From assembly GCA_948470335.1 (NCBI GenBank), contig CAOKOL010000032.1, positions 1 through 44,207 on the forward strand: a stretch of DNA of 44,207 bases. Direction: 5' to 3'. This DNA comes from an uncultured Lachnospiraceae bacterium (GTDB lineage: Bacteria; Bacillota; Clostridia; Lachnospirales; Lachnospiraceae). Every line of letters starts with the position of its first letter. The stretch's first letter is position 1. The translations under genes and the position numbers were made by a program. This document shows, piece after piece, positions 1 through 8,532 of this stretch. A model generated the notes under the pieces. It searched no databases. It worked only from the letters and a program-made list of their open reading frames with translations, and was not told the origin of the DNA.

Positions 1-72
<72 letters not shown>

Positions 73-106
73 TTTCCGCATAGTGTTTATATACTATGTG
101 GTGAAT

Positions 107-179
<73 letters not shown>

Positions 180-271
180 TTTTTTTATTTCTATTTCCAT
201 TTTTCTGAGTCCCATTTCTTTGATCTGTGTATTATTTAGAAATTCTTAAGCTGACTTATCCACAATCATGC

Positions 272-300
272 TGGCTTTTCCACCGTTCTTGCGTTATAAT
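272..300 (+). promoter_or_regulatory. Candidate promoter of the VanG-type ligase operon
   Basis: A perfect TATAAT lies at 295-300 with a poor -35 match (TGGCTT, 272-277) 17 bases upstream. The ligase ribosome site GGAAAGGA is at 341-348. Only the -10 box is convincing. Confidence 0.45.
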
Positions 301-361
301 AGAGTCGTTTGTATCGTTTCATTGACCAAATCATCTGTCAGGAAAGGAAAATAGATTCATT

Positions 362-1432
362 ATGGATAAAATCAGAGTTTTAGTAATATTTGGCGGATAT
401 TCTTCAGAATATGACGTGTCTTTGCAGTCAGCTTATTCTGTAATTGAAAATCTGGATTCAAAAAAATATCAGGTGCTGCTGATGGGGATCACCAAAGAAG
501 GAAAATGGTATCGGTATCACGGAAATGTGGATAAAATCCGTCAGGGAACCTGGCAGGAGGATCTGGATCATCTGCGTACCGCCTTTATTTCTCCGGAGAG
601 AGGCGCGCACAAAATCATTGAGTTTTATATGGGAATGATGGATGAGACAGAATTCGACATTGCGTTTCCGGTGCTGCACGGAAAAAATGGCGAGGACGGC
701 ACAATTCAGGGACTGCTTACGATGGCAGGCATTCCCATTGCGGGCTGCGGCGTTCTTTCTTCCGCGCTATGTATGGATAAAGACCGGGCACATAAGCTGG
801 TATCCCTGGCAGGCGTAAAGGTGCCGAAATCAATCGTACTGCGTCGTCAGGAAGCGGATTTGCCCAAATTCCGTCTGGTGGGACTGGTAGCCGAACTTCA
901 ATATCCATTATTTGTAAAACCTATCAAGGCAGGATCTTCTTTCGGCATTACAAAAATCTTTAATGGCGCACAGTTAAAAGAAGCGGTGGATCAGGCATTC
1001 CAGTTTGACGACGAAGTAATTGTGGAGGAACAGGTTGACGGCTTTGAAGTTGGCTGCGCCGTGATGGGAAATGATGTTCTGACAGTCGGTGAGGTGGATG
1101 AAATCGAACTGGCGGACGGATTCTTTGACTATACGGAAAAATATACGTTAAAAACTTCCAGTATCCATATGCCGGCCAGAATCGACAGTGAGACGGCGGA
1201 GCGAATCAAAGAAACTGCCAGGGTAATTTATCAGGCTATGGGCTGTCAGGGCTTTGCCAGAGTGGATATGTTCCTGACCCCCGAAAAAGAGATTGTGTTT
1301 AATGAGGTAAATACGATTCCCGGTTTTACCTCTCACAGCCGGTATCCGAATATGATGAAGGGAATCGGAATGGATTTTTCCGGGCTTTTGGACAATGTAA
1401 TTCAGCTTGGACTCCATATACATAGTCTGTAA
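362..1432 (+). CDS. vanG: D-alanine-D-serine ligase, VanG type
   Basis: This 356-residue ATP-grasp ligase joins D-Ala to a second D-amino acid for the end of the peptidoglycan stem peptide. Visible landmarks are the N-terminal VIFGGYSSEYDVSLQSA, HGKNGEDGTIQG, SSALCMDKDRAHKLVSLAG, the ATP-binding KPIKAGSSFGITK, and the C-terminal FNEVNTIPGFTSHSRYPNMM. The omega-loop region FFDYTEKYT (residues 254-262) closely resembles what I remember of enterococcal VanG, a D-Ala:D-Ser ligase, rather than housekeeping Ddl or D-lactate ligases. The next gene is a VanT-type racemase, the usual partner that supplies D-Ser, which supports the call. No VanXY dipeptidase or VanRS sensor lies next to it. It could still be a D-Ala-D-Ala ligase in practice; family membership is sure, substrate less so. 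Confidence 0.82.
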   Translation: MDKIRVLVIFGGYSSEYDVSLQSAYSVIENLDSKKYQVLLMGITKEGKWYRYHGNVDKIRQGTWQEDLDHLRTAFISPERGAHKIIEFYMGMMDETEFDIAFPVLHGKNGEDGTIQGLLTMAGIPIAGCGVLSSALCMDKDRAHKLVSLAGVKVPKSIVLRRQEADLPKFRLVGLVAELQYPLFVKPIKAGSSFGITKIFNGAQLKEAVDQAFQFDDEVIVEEQVDGFEVGCAVMGNDVLTVGEVDEIELADGFFDYTEKYTLKTSSIHMPARIDSETAERIKETARVIYQAMGCQGFARVDMFLTPEKEIVFNEVNTIPGFTSHSRYPNMMKGIGMDFSGLLDNVIQLGLHIHSL

Positions 1433-1448
1433 GCCGCAGGAGGAATCA

Positions 1449-3878
1449 ATGATCTCAAGTGCAAAGAAATATCCGTTACTGGATTGGTTTCGAATGGCGG
1501 CGGCAGTTCTGGTGGTGGCCATTCATACTTCCCCGTTGTCTTCTTTTAACGAATCCGCGGATTTTATATTAACCAGAATCATAGCCAGAATTGCCGTTCC
1601 TTTTTTCTTTCTGATTACCGGCTTTTTTATGGGGCCTGAGGCAGAAAAAAAGGGATGGCGCTGCGCCGCGAAATTCGGCAGAAAAATCGGAATGATTTAT
1701 GGATTTTCCATCCTTCTGTATCTGCCGCTGAATTTATATACCGGTTATTTTAAAGAAGATTTTTCTGCCGTGAAGCTGTTGAGGGATCTGTTCTTTAACG
1801 GCACATTTTATCATATGTGGTATTTGCCTGCGGCGATTTTGGGAATGTTTATCGTTTCGATTCTGGTTAAGGCAGCAGGCGTGAATATCGGATTACTGAT
1901 TACGCTGGTTTTATACGCAGTCGGTCTTTTTGGAGACAGCTATTACGGTGTCGGGCAGCAGGTTTCTTTTTTAAAACAGGTTTATGAAAAATTATTTCTG
2001 ATTTTCGATTATACGAGAAACGGCCTGTTTATGGCGCCTGTTTTTCTGATGGAAGGAATGTGGATCAGACGCCACAGGCTTAATAAAAAGAATCAGAGAG
2101 CATCCGGTTCGAATAAGAAAAAGGCGGGCCGTTACGGCAGCCGAGGCAGAGGAGCAAGACAGCAGTCCTGGATTGTTCTTTTGGCCGGACTGATTGTCTG
2201 TATGGCTCTGTTTGTTGCGGAGGGACTGTGGATTCGGCAAAACGAGTGGGCCAGACATGACAGTATGTATATTGCGCTGCCCTTTGTGATGTATTTTCTG
2301 TTTGGACTGCTGCTTCGGTTTAACCGGGGGCAGGACCGGCTGATCCGGGCGGCATCTCTGATTGTATATCTGATTCATCCGTGGATGATTGTAGCTGTGA
2401 GAGGAGCGGCAAAGGCCGTTCATATGGAAGAATTGCTGATTGGGCAAAGTCTGGTGCATTATCTGGCCGTTTTGGCCGGTTCTCTGGCTGTGGCTGCTGT
2501 GATATGCTGTATCAGCAGAAGAAAAAAGAAGTCTTCCGTAACGGTGAGACAGGTAGATTTTACGGAGATTACAATGAAGCCTGCCGATTATTACGGTGCG
2601 GAGGGTGAGGAAGATATGGCGAAGACCGGCCAGATCTCTGAAGATATTTCTGTTGATAACAGAGAACCGGAAGAATCGGAAAAAGACAGGGAAAGCATAA
2701 TTCAGCATAAAATTGTGGATAAAATAGAACAGGATCTGCATATCTTCCAGGACGAAGAGGAAATCGGAAAAAGGGCCTGGGCGCGGATTCATCTGGGCGC
2801 AATCGGCCATAACTGTGAGGTACTGAAAAAACTGCTTCCGGATTCCTGCGGGATTATGGCGATTGTAAAAGCAGACGGATACGGGCATGGAGACGTGGAG
2901 GTTGCTCAGAAATTGAATCAATGCGGCATCAATGCTTTTGCGGTGGCTGCCATTGAAGAAGGCATCGGTCTGCGCAAAGCCGGCATTCGAGGGGAAATTC
3001 TGATTCTGGGATATACGGACCCTGAACTGGCAGATCAACTGAAACGATATGATCTGAGCCAGACAATTGTGGATAATGAATACGGCCTGAAACTGAATGC
3101 CGTGGGCGTGAATGTCAAAGTATATGTTGGAATTGACACCGGTATGCATCGGGTGGGTATTCTGGCTGAGGATGTGGAACGGATCAAAGATCTGTACCGG
3201 CACCGCCATCTGAAAATACAGGGCATGTTTTCGCATCTCTGTGTGTCCGACAGCCTTGCCGAAGAGGATGTTGCCTACACCCATGAACAGATTACCCGGT
3301 TTTTCCGTCTGGTGAATCATCTGCAGGCAGAAGGCGTGGATACCGGAAAAATTCATCTGCAGGCCAGCTTCGGCATCGTGAATTATCCGGATCTGCCCTG
3401 TGACTATGCCAGACCGGGATTGGTGCTGTACGGCGTTCTGAACGGTGAGGGAACAGGTTATGAAAAGCGGCCTGACGTATGGCCGGCCCTTTCTCTCCAT
3501 GCCAGAATCGGCGCCGTAAAAGAAATTCAGCCGGGAGACAGCGTCAGCTACGGCCGCACGTTTAAAGCTGCGTCTGCGATGAAAATCGCGGCCGTTACCA
3601 TCGGCTACGCGGACGGCGTGCCCAGAAGTCTTTCCGGCGCGGGCGGATGGGTTCTGGTTCACGGATGCAAGGCGCCGATTTTGGGCAGGGTCTGCATGGA
3701 TCAGCTAATGATTGATATCAGCCATATACCGGACGTAGAAAGCGGAGATAAAGTGACGCTGATCGGAACAGACGGAACGGAACAGATTAGCTGTGAGATG
3801 TTCTCCGAGTGGTGCGGTACGATTCCCAATGAAATTTTAACCCAATTAGGAGCCAGAGTCAGCAGGATATATATTTGA
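1449..3878 (+). CDS. vanT: Membrane serine/alanine racemase, VanT type (acyltransferase-3 domain fused to Alr)
   Basis: This 809-residue two-domain protein has about ten membrane segments of the acyltransferase-3 family (roughly residues 1-360), a charged linker (about 370-435) and an alanine-racemase domain (about 440-809). The Alr domain keeps the PLP lysine in KADGYGHG (Lys474) and the second catalytic base in VSYGRTF (Tyr701). The C-terminal TIPNEILTQLGARVSR has Asn794 where alanine racemases normally have Tyr (Tyr354 in the Geobacillus enzyme). From memory, the same Asn in VanT-G lets serine bind, so serine racemase activity is likely. I chose the ATG at 1449 because AGGAGG lies at 1438-1443; an upstream TTG would overlap the ligase. 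It sits 16 bases after the ligase and forms an operon with it. VanT is known as a cell-membrane enzyme. Confidence 0.85.
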   Translation: MISSAKKYPLLDWFRMAAAVLVVAIHTSPLSSFNESADFILTRIIARIAVPFFFLITGFFMGPEAEKKGWRCAAKFGRKIGMIYGFSILLYLPLNLYTGYFKEDFSAVKLLRDLFFNGTFYHMWYLPAAILGMFIVSILVKAAGVNIGLLITLVLYAVGLFGDSYYGVGQQVSFLKQVYEKLFLIFDYTRNGLFMAPVFLMEGMWIRRHRLNKKNQRASGSNKKKAGRYGSRGRGARQQSWIVLLAGLIVCMALFVAEGLWIRQNEWARHDSMYIALPFVMYFLFGLLLRFNRGQDRLIRAASLIVYLIHPWMIVAVRGAAKAVHMEELLIGQSLVHYLAVLAGSLAVAAVICCISRRKKKSSVTVRQVDFTEITMKPADYYGAEGEEDMAKTGQISEDISVDNREPEESEKDRESIIQHKIVDKIEQDLHIFQDEEEIGKRAWARIHLGAIGHNCEVLKKLLPDSCGIMAIVKADGYGHGDVEVAQKLNQCGINAFAVAAIEEGIGLRKAGIRGEILILGYTDPELADQLKRYDLSQTIVDNEYGLKLNAVGVNVKVYVGIDTGMHRVGILAEDVERIKDLYRHRHLKIQGMFSHLCVSDSLAEEDVAYTHEQITRFFRLVNHLQAEGVDTGKIHLQASFGIVNYPDLPCDYARPGLVLYGVLNGEGTGYEKRPDVWPALSLHARIGAVKEIQPGDSVSYGRTFKAASAMKIAAVTIGYADGVPRSLSGAGGWVLVHGCKAPILGRVCMDQLMIDISHIPDVESGDKVTLIGTDGTEQISCEMFSEWCGTIPNEILTQLGARVSRIYI

Positions 3879-3888
3879 AATTCTTCCG

Positions 3889-3967
3889 GAATCAGGGGGG
3901 TTCAGGAGGACTGCAGCGGAACTTAAAACAGCAGAATCAAGGGGTTCAGGAGGACTGTAGCGGAACT
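3889..3967 (+). repeat. Tandem 44-45 bp repeat in the hisD leader
   Basis: Two copies of GAATCA, a G-run, then TTCAGGAGGACTGYAGCGG and AACT occupy 3889-3923 and 3934-3967. The TTCAGG...AACT cores (3901-3923 and 3945-3967) are exactly 44 bases apart and differ at one position. Each copy holds an AGGAGG followed by no sensible start codon; the real hisD ribosome site follows at 3972-3980. Eleven bases of copy 1 (3914-3924) recur in front of the PurF-like gene at 26730-26740. Confidence 0.8.
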
Positions 3968-3986
3968 AAATTAGGAGGAAAAGATT

Positions 3987-5258
3987 GTGATTCATTATAT
4001 AAAAGAAGCCGAAAAAAAGACATTCGCCAGGGATTCCGAAACGATTCGGATGGTCAGCGATATTATCGATCAGGTGATTCAAAACGGGGACCAAAAGCTG
4101 AAAGAATTGAGCTTAAAGTTTGACGGAGTCAAAATCGACGGACTCCGTGTTTCGGAAGAAACGGTAAAAGCAGCATATAATCAGGTGGATGCGCAGACAG
4201 TGGAAGCCCTGAAATTTGCCGCCGAACAGATTCGTTTTTACGCGGAAAGGCAGATGGAATGTCTGAAACCTTTGGACAGTGTAAGTCAGGTAGAGGGCGT
4301 TGTCCTTTCTCATAAGCTGGCGCCGGTGGATTCGGTGGGCGCCTATGTGCCGGGGGGCAGATATCCGCTGCCCAGTACGGCGCTGATGCTGGCCATTCCC
4401 GCGAAGGTGGCAGGCGTAAAACGAATCGCCGCATGCAGTCCGCCCTCCAAAACAAACGGAGGCATCCATCCGGCGGTACTGGCGGCTATGGATATCGCCG
4501 GCGTTGATGAGATCTATCAGGTGGGCGGCGCCCAGGCTGTGGCGGCGTTTACCTATGGTACCGAGTCTATTCAAAAGGTGGATATGATCGTAGGACCGGG
4601 AAATCGGTTTGTCACGGAGGCAAAGCGTCAGGTGCTGGGGGAAGTGGGAATAGACAGTCTGGCAGGTCCCAGCGAGGTGCTGATTATCGCCGATGAGACG
4701 GCAGATCCGGATTTTACGGCCATCGACCTGCTGGCCCAGTGCGAGCATGACCCCAATGCCAGAGCTACCCTTGTAACCACCAGCCGGGAACTGGCGGAGA
4801 AAACACTGGGAAAAGTGGCTCAGTTCGCGAAAGAGCTGCCTACAGGTGCGGTTTCGGGACAATCCTGGGAGGACAATGGCATTGTGATGGTTGTGGATTC
4901 CATGGATGAGGCGATTGCAATCGCAAATGAAATGGCGCCGGAACATCTGGAAGTTCAGGCAAAAGAGGAGGACAAAATCGCTGACCGTCTGCTTCATTTT
5001 GGTTCTCTGTTCGTGGGAAACTATACGCCGGTAACATTTGGCGATTACTGTTCCGGCACAAACCATACTCTTCCTACCATGCGGACCGCCAGATATTCAA
5101 ACGGCGTATGGGCGGGAACCTTTGTCAAAACCGCCTTTATCCAGCATGTATCCGAACAGGGGTGTAAAAATCTTTCCGCTCACTGTATCCAACTGGCAGA
5201 TGTGGAAGGACTGATGGCACATAAAAAATCTGTGGAAATCCGTGTTTCAAAAATTTAA
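3987..5258 (+). CDS. hisD: Histidinol dehydrogenase
   Basis: This 423-residue protein starts at GTG, with TAGGAGGAA at 3972-3980. HisD oxidises L-histidinol to L-histidine in two NAD+-dependent steps. The zinc and catalytic residues can all be placed: Gln251 and His254 in AQCEHDPN, Glu319 and His320 in APEHLEVQ, Asp353 in [13 protein letters not shown], and His412 in [11 protein letters not shown]; the E. coli equivalents are Gln259, His262, Glu326, His327, Asp360 and His419. It stands alone, 108 bases after the racemase, with no other his gene nearby. Related dehydrogenases act on other alcohols such as sulfopropanediol, so histidinol is the likely but not proven substrate. A terminator follows at once. 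Confidence 0.87.
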   Translation: MIHYIKEAEKKTFARDSETIRMVSDIIDQVIQNGDQKLKELSLKFDGVKIDGLRVSEETVKAAYNQVDAQTVEALKFAAEQIRFYAERQMECLKPLDSVSQVEGVVLSHKLAPVDSVGAYVPGGRYPLPSTALMLAIPAKVAGVKRIAACSPPSKTNGGIHPAVLAAMDIAGVDEIYQVGGAQAVAAFTYGTESIQKVDMIVGPGNRFVTEAKRQVLGEVGIDSLAGPSEVLIIADETADPDFTAIDLLAQCEHDPNARATLVTTSRELAEKTLGKVAQFAKELPTGAVSGQSWEDNGIVMVVDSMDEAIAIANEMAPEHLEVQAKEEDKIADRLLHFGSLFVGNYTPVTFGDYCSGTNHTLPTMRTARYSNGVWAGTFVKTAFIQHVSEQGCKNLSAHCIQLADVEGLMAHKKSVEIRVSKI

Positions 5259-5274
5259 TTAATAACTGATAATC

Positions 5275-5327
5275 AAAAACCAGGACATGTCTGAGCGGAA
5301 AATCATTTCCGGCCATGCCCTGGTTTT
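5275..5327. terminator. Bidirectional intrinsic terminator between hisD and coaX
   Basis: A long inverted repeat AAAACCAGG-CATG...CATG-CCTGGTTTT, with an inner CGGAAA/TTTCCG stem, lies between two convergent genes. It has A and T tracts on both sides and so suits both strands. Confidence 0.88.
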
Positions 5328-5336
5328 AATAATCAT

Positions 5337-6107
5337 TCACTGATTTTTCTGTGAATGATACAAATAATTTAACCCTTTTAAAATCAGAACCCGATCCACA
5401 ATAATATCACATTCACAATACTGGGCTATCAGTCCGGACAGCCCGCCCGTCAAAACAACACAGTGTTTTTCCTCGAACTGCTTTTCAATTCTTCGTACCA
5501 GGCCGTCCACCATGGAGGCATGTCCGTATACGATCCCGCTGTTAATGGCATCCTCCGTGTTGGCGCCGATCAGTTGTTCCGGATTGCTCAGTTCATAGGA
5601 GCCTAACAGAGAGGCCTTGGAGAGCAGCGCGTCTGATCCGGTTTTGATGCCCGGACTGATCAGCCCGCCGATAAATTCCCCCTGTTTATTCAGCACGGAA
5701 CAGGTGGTGGCGGTGCCCAGATCAAAAATAATGGCGGGCAGGGGATATTCATGGAGAACCGCCGTAGCGTCCGCAATCCGGTCGCTGCCAAGCGTAGCCG
5801 GATAGTCCAGCTTAATGGGAAAGGGTGCGGGAATCTCCCGTTTTACGATAACAGGGAGCAGGTAAAGGGTCTCAATAATGGCTTTTTCAATAGAGTGGGT
5901 CACTTCCGGAACCACGGAAGATATAATTGCCCCCTTAAGCGCTTTGGGATCTTTAAAATATAATCTGATCAGATCATTTAGCTGCAGCGCGTATTCCGCG
6001 GCTGATTTGTCTTTGTGAGTGGCCATGCGGAAGGAGTGGCGGATCTGTCCGTCTACAATGCCTCCGCACAGAATATTTGTATTTCCGATGTCTACTGCAA
6101 GTAACAT
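5337..6107 (-). CDS. coaX: Type III pantothenate kinase
   Basis: This 256-residue cytosolic kinase carries out the first step of coenzyme A synthesis, phosphorylating pantothenate. It has the ASKHA-fold phosphate motif MLLAVDIGNTN at the N-terminus (Asp6), the second motif FDLGTATT, GGLISPGI with the pantothenate/dimer residues, and VVLTGGLSG near the C-terminus. I placed the start at 6107 because GAGGAAA lies just upstream and the protein then begins with the conserved strand; a longer reading to 6167 adds 20 unconserved residues. CoaX is not inhibited by CoA and needs a monovalent cation in characterised members. It converges on hisD and shares its terminator. Confidence 0.95.
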   Translation of the reverse strand: MLLAVDIGNTNILCGGIVDGQIRHSFRMATHKDKSAAEYALQLNDLIRLYFKDPKALKGAIISSVVPEVTHSIEKAIIETLYLLPVIVKREIPAPFPIKLDYPATLGSDRIADATAVLHEYPLPAIIFDLGTATTCSVLNKQGEFIGGLISPGIKTGSDALLSKASLLGSYELSNPEQLIGANTEDAINSGIVYGHASMVDGLVRRIEKQFEEKHCVVLTGGLSGLIAQYCECDIIVDRVLILKGLNYLYHSQKNQ

Positions 6108-6266
6108 GTTTTCCTCTTTTCCGGCAAAGATTATGCCTTGTGAACGCTGTGGGCGACTGCAGGGCAATCAACTTTTATATAGAACATATTATCATTATCT
6201 TTTAACCGGGTAAAGGGTTTTTTTGATGATGGCAGGATGGCTGTTCCGCGGCCGATACAGAAAAAC

Positions 6267-7646
6267 TCAGGCATTCTCTCTGAAAATATGTTTCAGTATC
6301 AGCAGCCCTTTTCTTAAATCATCTTCCGTATCGGGCGAAGTGACGGACACCCGTATGTAAGATGATTTTTGTATGCTTGTCATAGCAAATCGGTGAGAGC
6401 CTAAAATATGCACGCCCCTTTGTAATGCGCGCAATTCCATTTCTTCACTTGTCAAATGCGCCGGAAGCGGGAGCCAGTAAAAGAAACGCACGATATCATC
6501 TTGCCCCGGCACATCGAAAACAGACTTAAAAATCCGGTTTCTTCTTTCAGCCAGTGCAAGTTTTTTATGAACAATATGCAGAGCTATGCCGCTTTCAATC
6601 AATTCCGCAGCAATTTCCCCGTTCAGGGAAGGGGTTTTCAGGTTGATGTTCAGCATACCGGCAGCCAATGCTTCTTTATAGTTTGCCGCAAAGGCCAGAA
6701 ACGCCACGCGCAGCCCTGCGCACAGGGACTTTGAAATACTGCAGATGTGAACGGTCTGTTCCGGAAGTATGGAAAAAAATGATGTTACATGATTCGGCGC
6801 TAAAAAAGAGTAAATATCATCTTCAATCAGCAGCAGATGAAACTGACGGGCGATGTCAGCGATTTCCTGTCTGCGGGCAGCAGGCATAAAAATACTTGTG
6901 GGATTGCTGCATGTCGGCATAAGGTAAAGTCCTTTTATTTCGGTATTCCGGCAGGCATGCAGCAGAGCGTTTGGGGACATTCCGCATCCGTCTGTTTCAA
7001 TAGAAATGAGCTGTATATGAAGAAAATTGGCCAGTCTTTTGAAATTTGTGTACGTAAAAGCGTCCACCGCGATTTTATCTCCCGCTTTGAAAAGGGAAAT
7101 CAATACAACCGATAAAGCATTTTGCGCCCCGGCAGACAACAGAATCTGTTCTTTCGGTGCGTCAATGCCAAAATAATGAAGCCACTTCCGGGCAGCTTTG
7201 ATCTGCCGCTTTGTCCCGAACGGATTGCTGTATTCTAACAGACGGATATTGTCCGGATTATTTACCACCTTTCCGGCTGCGCGTAAAACGCTCTGATTAC
7301 ATTCATAAAATGGCTTAATCATTCCCATTTCAATGACAGGGCTGCTTTTATCCAGAAACGTGTCCTGAACAGAAATTCCCGGAGATACAAAGGTGCCTTT
7401 TCCTGTTACCGCATACAGAAGCCCTTTTAATTCACAGAGTTTATACGCCCTTGTGATTGTGCTTAAATTCAGATCCAGAAAGTCGGCTAACTCTCTTTGC
7501 GGCGGCAGCATTGTATTTTCCGGCAAAACACCGCTTAAAATATCCTTTTCCAGACTGGCGGCTATGGATAAATAGTATGGTTTTTCAAGGTCAGCTTTTT
7601 GCGGCTTCCACGACATAGGATAATTTTCAAATGAATTAACCGGCAT
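6267..7646 (-). CDS. MocR-type transcriptional regulator (GntR wHTH fused to aminotransferase fold)
   Basis: This 459-residue regulator has an N-terminal GntR-type winged helix (about residues 22-90, ending YAVTGKGTFVS) and a fold-type-I aminotransferase domain (about 100-459). PLP-site landmarks are SAGAQNALS, PTCSNPTS, IEDDIY and the lysine in SISKSLCAGLRV (Lys306), so PLP binding is likely. MocR proteins such as PdxR and GabR use PLP, or PLP plus an amino-acid effector, to control transcription and usually bind direct repeats. Two ATTGTATGC repeats lie in the divergent promoter region, in front of a vitamin-transporter S component. Start 7646 follows a GGAAGG site; a start at 7691 would run into the promoter. 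Effector unknown; PLP itself is the leading guess. Confidence 0.88.
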   Translation of the reverse strand: MPVNSFENYPMSWKPQKADLEKPYYLSIAASLEKDILSGVLPENTMLPPQRELADFLDLNLSTITRAYKLCELKGLLYAVTGKGTFVSPGISVQDTFLDKSSPVIEMGMIKPFYECNQSVLRAAGKVVNNPDNIRLLEYSNPFGTKRQIKAARKWLHYFGIDAPKEQILLSAGAQNALSVVLISLFKAGDKIAVDAFTYTNFKRLANFLHIQLISIETDGCGMSPNALLHACRNTEIKGLYLMPTCSNPTSIFMPAARRQEIADIARQFHLLLIEDDIYSFLAPNHVTSFFSILPEQTVHICSISKSLCAGLRVAFLAFAANYKEALAAGMLNINLKTPSLNGEIAAELIESGIALHIVHKKLALAERRNRIFKSVFDVPGQDDIVRFFYWLPLPAHLTSEEMELRALQRGVHILGSHRFAMTSIQKSSYIRVSVTSPDTEDDLRKGLLILKHIFRENA

Positions 7647-7666
7647 ATCTCTTTTTCCTTCCCAAA

Positions 7667-7698
7667 ATTGTATGCAACATAATTCTAACATTGTATGC
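7667..7698. promoter_or_regulatory. Direct repeats ATTGTATGC, likely MocR operator
   Basis: Identical 9-mers at 7667-7675 and 7690-7698 are spaced 23 bases start to start, about two helical turns. One copy overlaps the -35 of the S-component promoter, and the pair lies around the -10 of the regulator's own promoter. That arrangement matches known MocR operators; the assignment is inferred. Confidence 0.6.
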
Positions 7699-7710
7699 CT
7701 GCCATATCAA
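7682..7710 (-). promoter_or_regulatory. Promoter of the MocR regulator
   Basis: On the minus strand TTGATA (7710-7705), a 17-base spacer and TAGAAT (7687-7682) form a good sigma-A promoter pointing at the regulator. It overlaps the opposite promoter at 7691-7719. Confidence 0.75.
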
Positions 7711-7719
7711 GGCTATAAT
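7691..7719 (+). promoter_or_regulatory. Promoter of the ECF S-component gene
   Basis: TTGTAT (7691-7696), a 17-base spacer and a perfect TATAAT (7714-7719). The -35 box is inside the second ATTGTATGC repeat, so a protein bound there would compete with RNA polymerase. Confidence 0.75.
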
Positions 7720-7778
7720 GAGGACACAGCGTTAAGAAAAGTAGCGGCAAGTGGTGTATGATTGGAGGATGAGAGAAT

Positions 7779-8342
7779 ATGAAGAAAATTACGGTGAAAG
7801 ACATTACACTGATCGGGATTATGGCGGCAGCGGTTTATGCTTCGTCTGCTTTTTTACAGATTCCGATACCGACGGCAATCGGCAGCACCCGGCTTCACAT
7901 GGGAAATGTTATGTGTCTGTTATCCGGTATGCTTCTGGGGGCAACTCCCGGCGGGCTTGCGGCCGGAATCGGTTCGATGTTTTTTGATTTAACAAATCCG
8001 GTATATATAATGTCCGCGCCTTTTACCTTTGCATTCAAATTCCTTATGGCGTGGTTATGCGGGAATATCATTTCCAAATCAAAAGCGAAGCTGAAATTAC
8101 GATTTATCGGTGGCGGGGCGGCGGGAGCTTTCCTTTATGTCCTGTTATATATATCTAAAACCTTTATCGAAAACCGGTTTGTTTTGGGACTGCCTTTGGA
8201 GGCGGCCATGCTTACCGTTGTGCAGAAAAGTATAGTCTCAAGCGCAAATGCTGTTATCGCTGTTATTGTGGCGGTTCCTTTAGGACTTGCAATGCGTCCG
8301 GCAGCCGCAAAATTTATGACCAAAAAAGTATACGGACAGTAA
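7779..8342 (+). CDS. ECF transporter S component, vitamin-type; possibly vitamin B6
   Basis: This 187-residue membrane protein has about six hydrophobic segments and the small-residue-rich helices typical of substrate-binding (S) subunits of energy-coupling factor transporters. Segments such as RLHMGNVMCLLSGMLLGATP, GGLAAGIGSMFFDLTNPVY and the helix AFKFLMAWLCGN are characteristic. S components capture a vitamin or metal and share an EcfA-A'-T motor, which is not encoded here. Facing a PLP-binding regulator, it may import pyridoxine-type vitamers; that is inference from context. TGGAGG at 7763-7768 is the ribosome site. Confidence 0.82.
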   Translation: MKKITVKDITLIGIMAAAVYASSAFLQIPIPTAIGSTRLHMGNVMCLLSGMLLGATPGGLAAGIGSMFFDLTNPVYIMSAPFTFAFKFLMAWLCGNIISKSKAKLKLRFIGGGAAGAFLYVLLYISKTFIENRFVLGLPLEAAMLTVVQKSIVSSANAVIAVIVAVPLGLAMRPAAAKFMTKKVYGQ

Positions 8343-8451
8343 ATCGCTTTTTGTCAGGTGTTTTTCCGGGATTTCAATTCTGATTCTGCTCACAGCCCTT
8401 TTTCCCGGTTGCATTCGTTGTTTTATAATGATAAAATAAAACAATGCAGTT

Positions 8452-8497
8452 TATCCGGTATTTTTATCCGGAAATTGCCTGGGTAAATGATATCCGG
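8452..8497 (+). repeat. Three TATCCGG direct repeats upstream of the FmdE-like gene
   Basis: TATCCGG occurs at 8452-8458, 8465-8471 and 8491-8497, so the steps are 13 and 26 bases. They lie after a TATAAT (8424-8429) and before the ribosome site of the next gene. They may be protein-binding sites or part of the leader RNA; no binding protein can be named. Confidence 0.55.
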
Positions 8498-8532
8498 ACA
8501 AAATAGGAAAACGTGAAGGAGGAGTAAATAGA

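Noticed and set aside
1992..3662. A 556-codon open frame on the minus strand
   Set aside because: It lies wholly opposite the Alr/acyltransferase gene, has no family features, and its His/Gln/Arg/Phe-rich composition is that of an antisense shadow. Similar long antisense frames across the window were dropped for the same reason.
3875..4123. An 82-codon frame between the racemase and hisD
   Set aside because: It consists of the tandem leader repeats and the first part of hisD in another frame. It has no ribosome site of its own and no family likeness.
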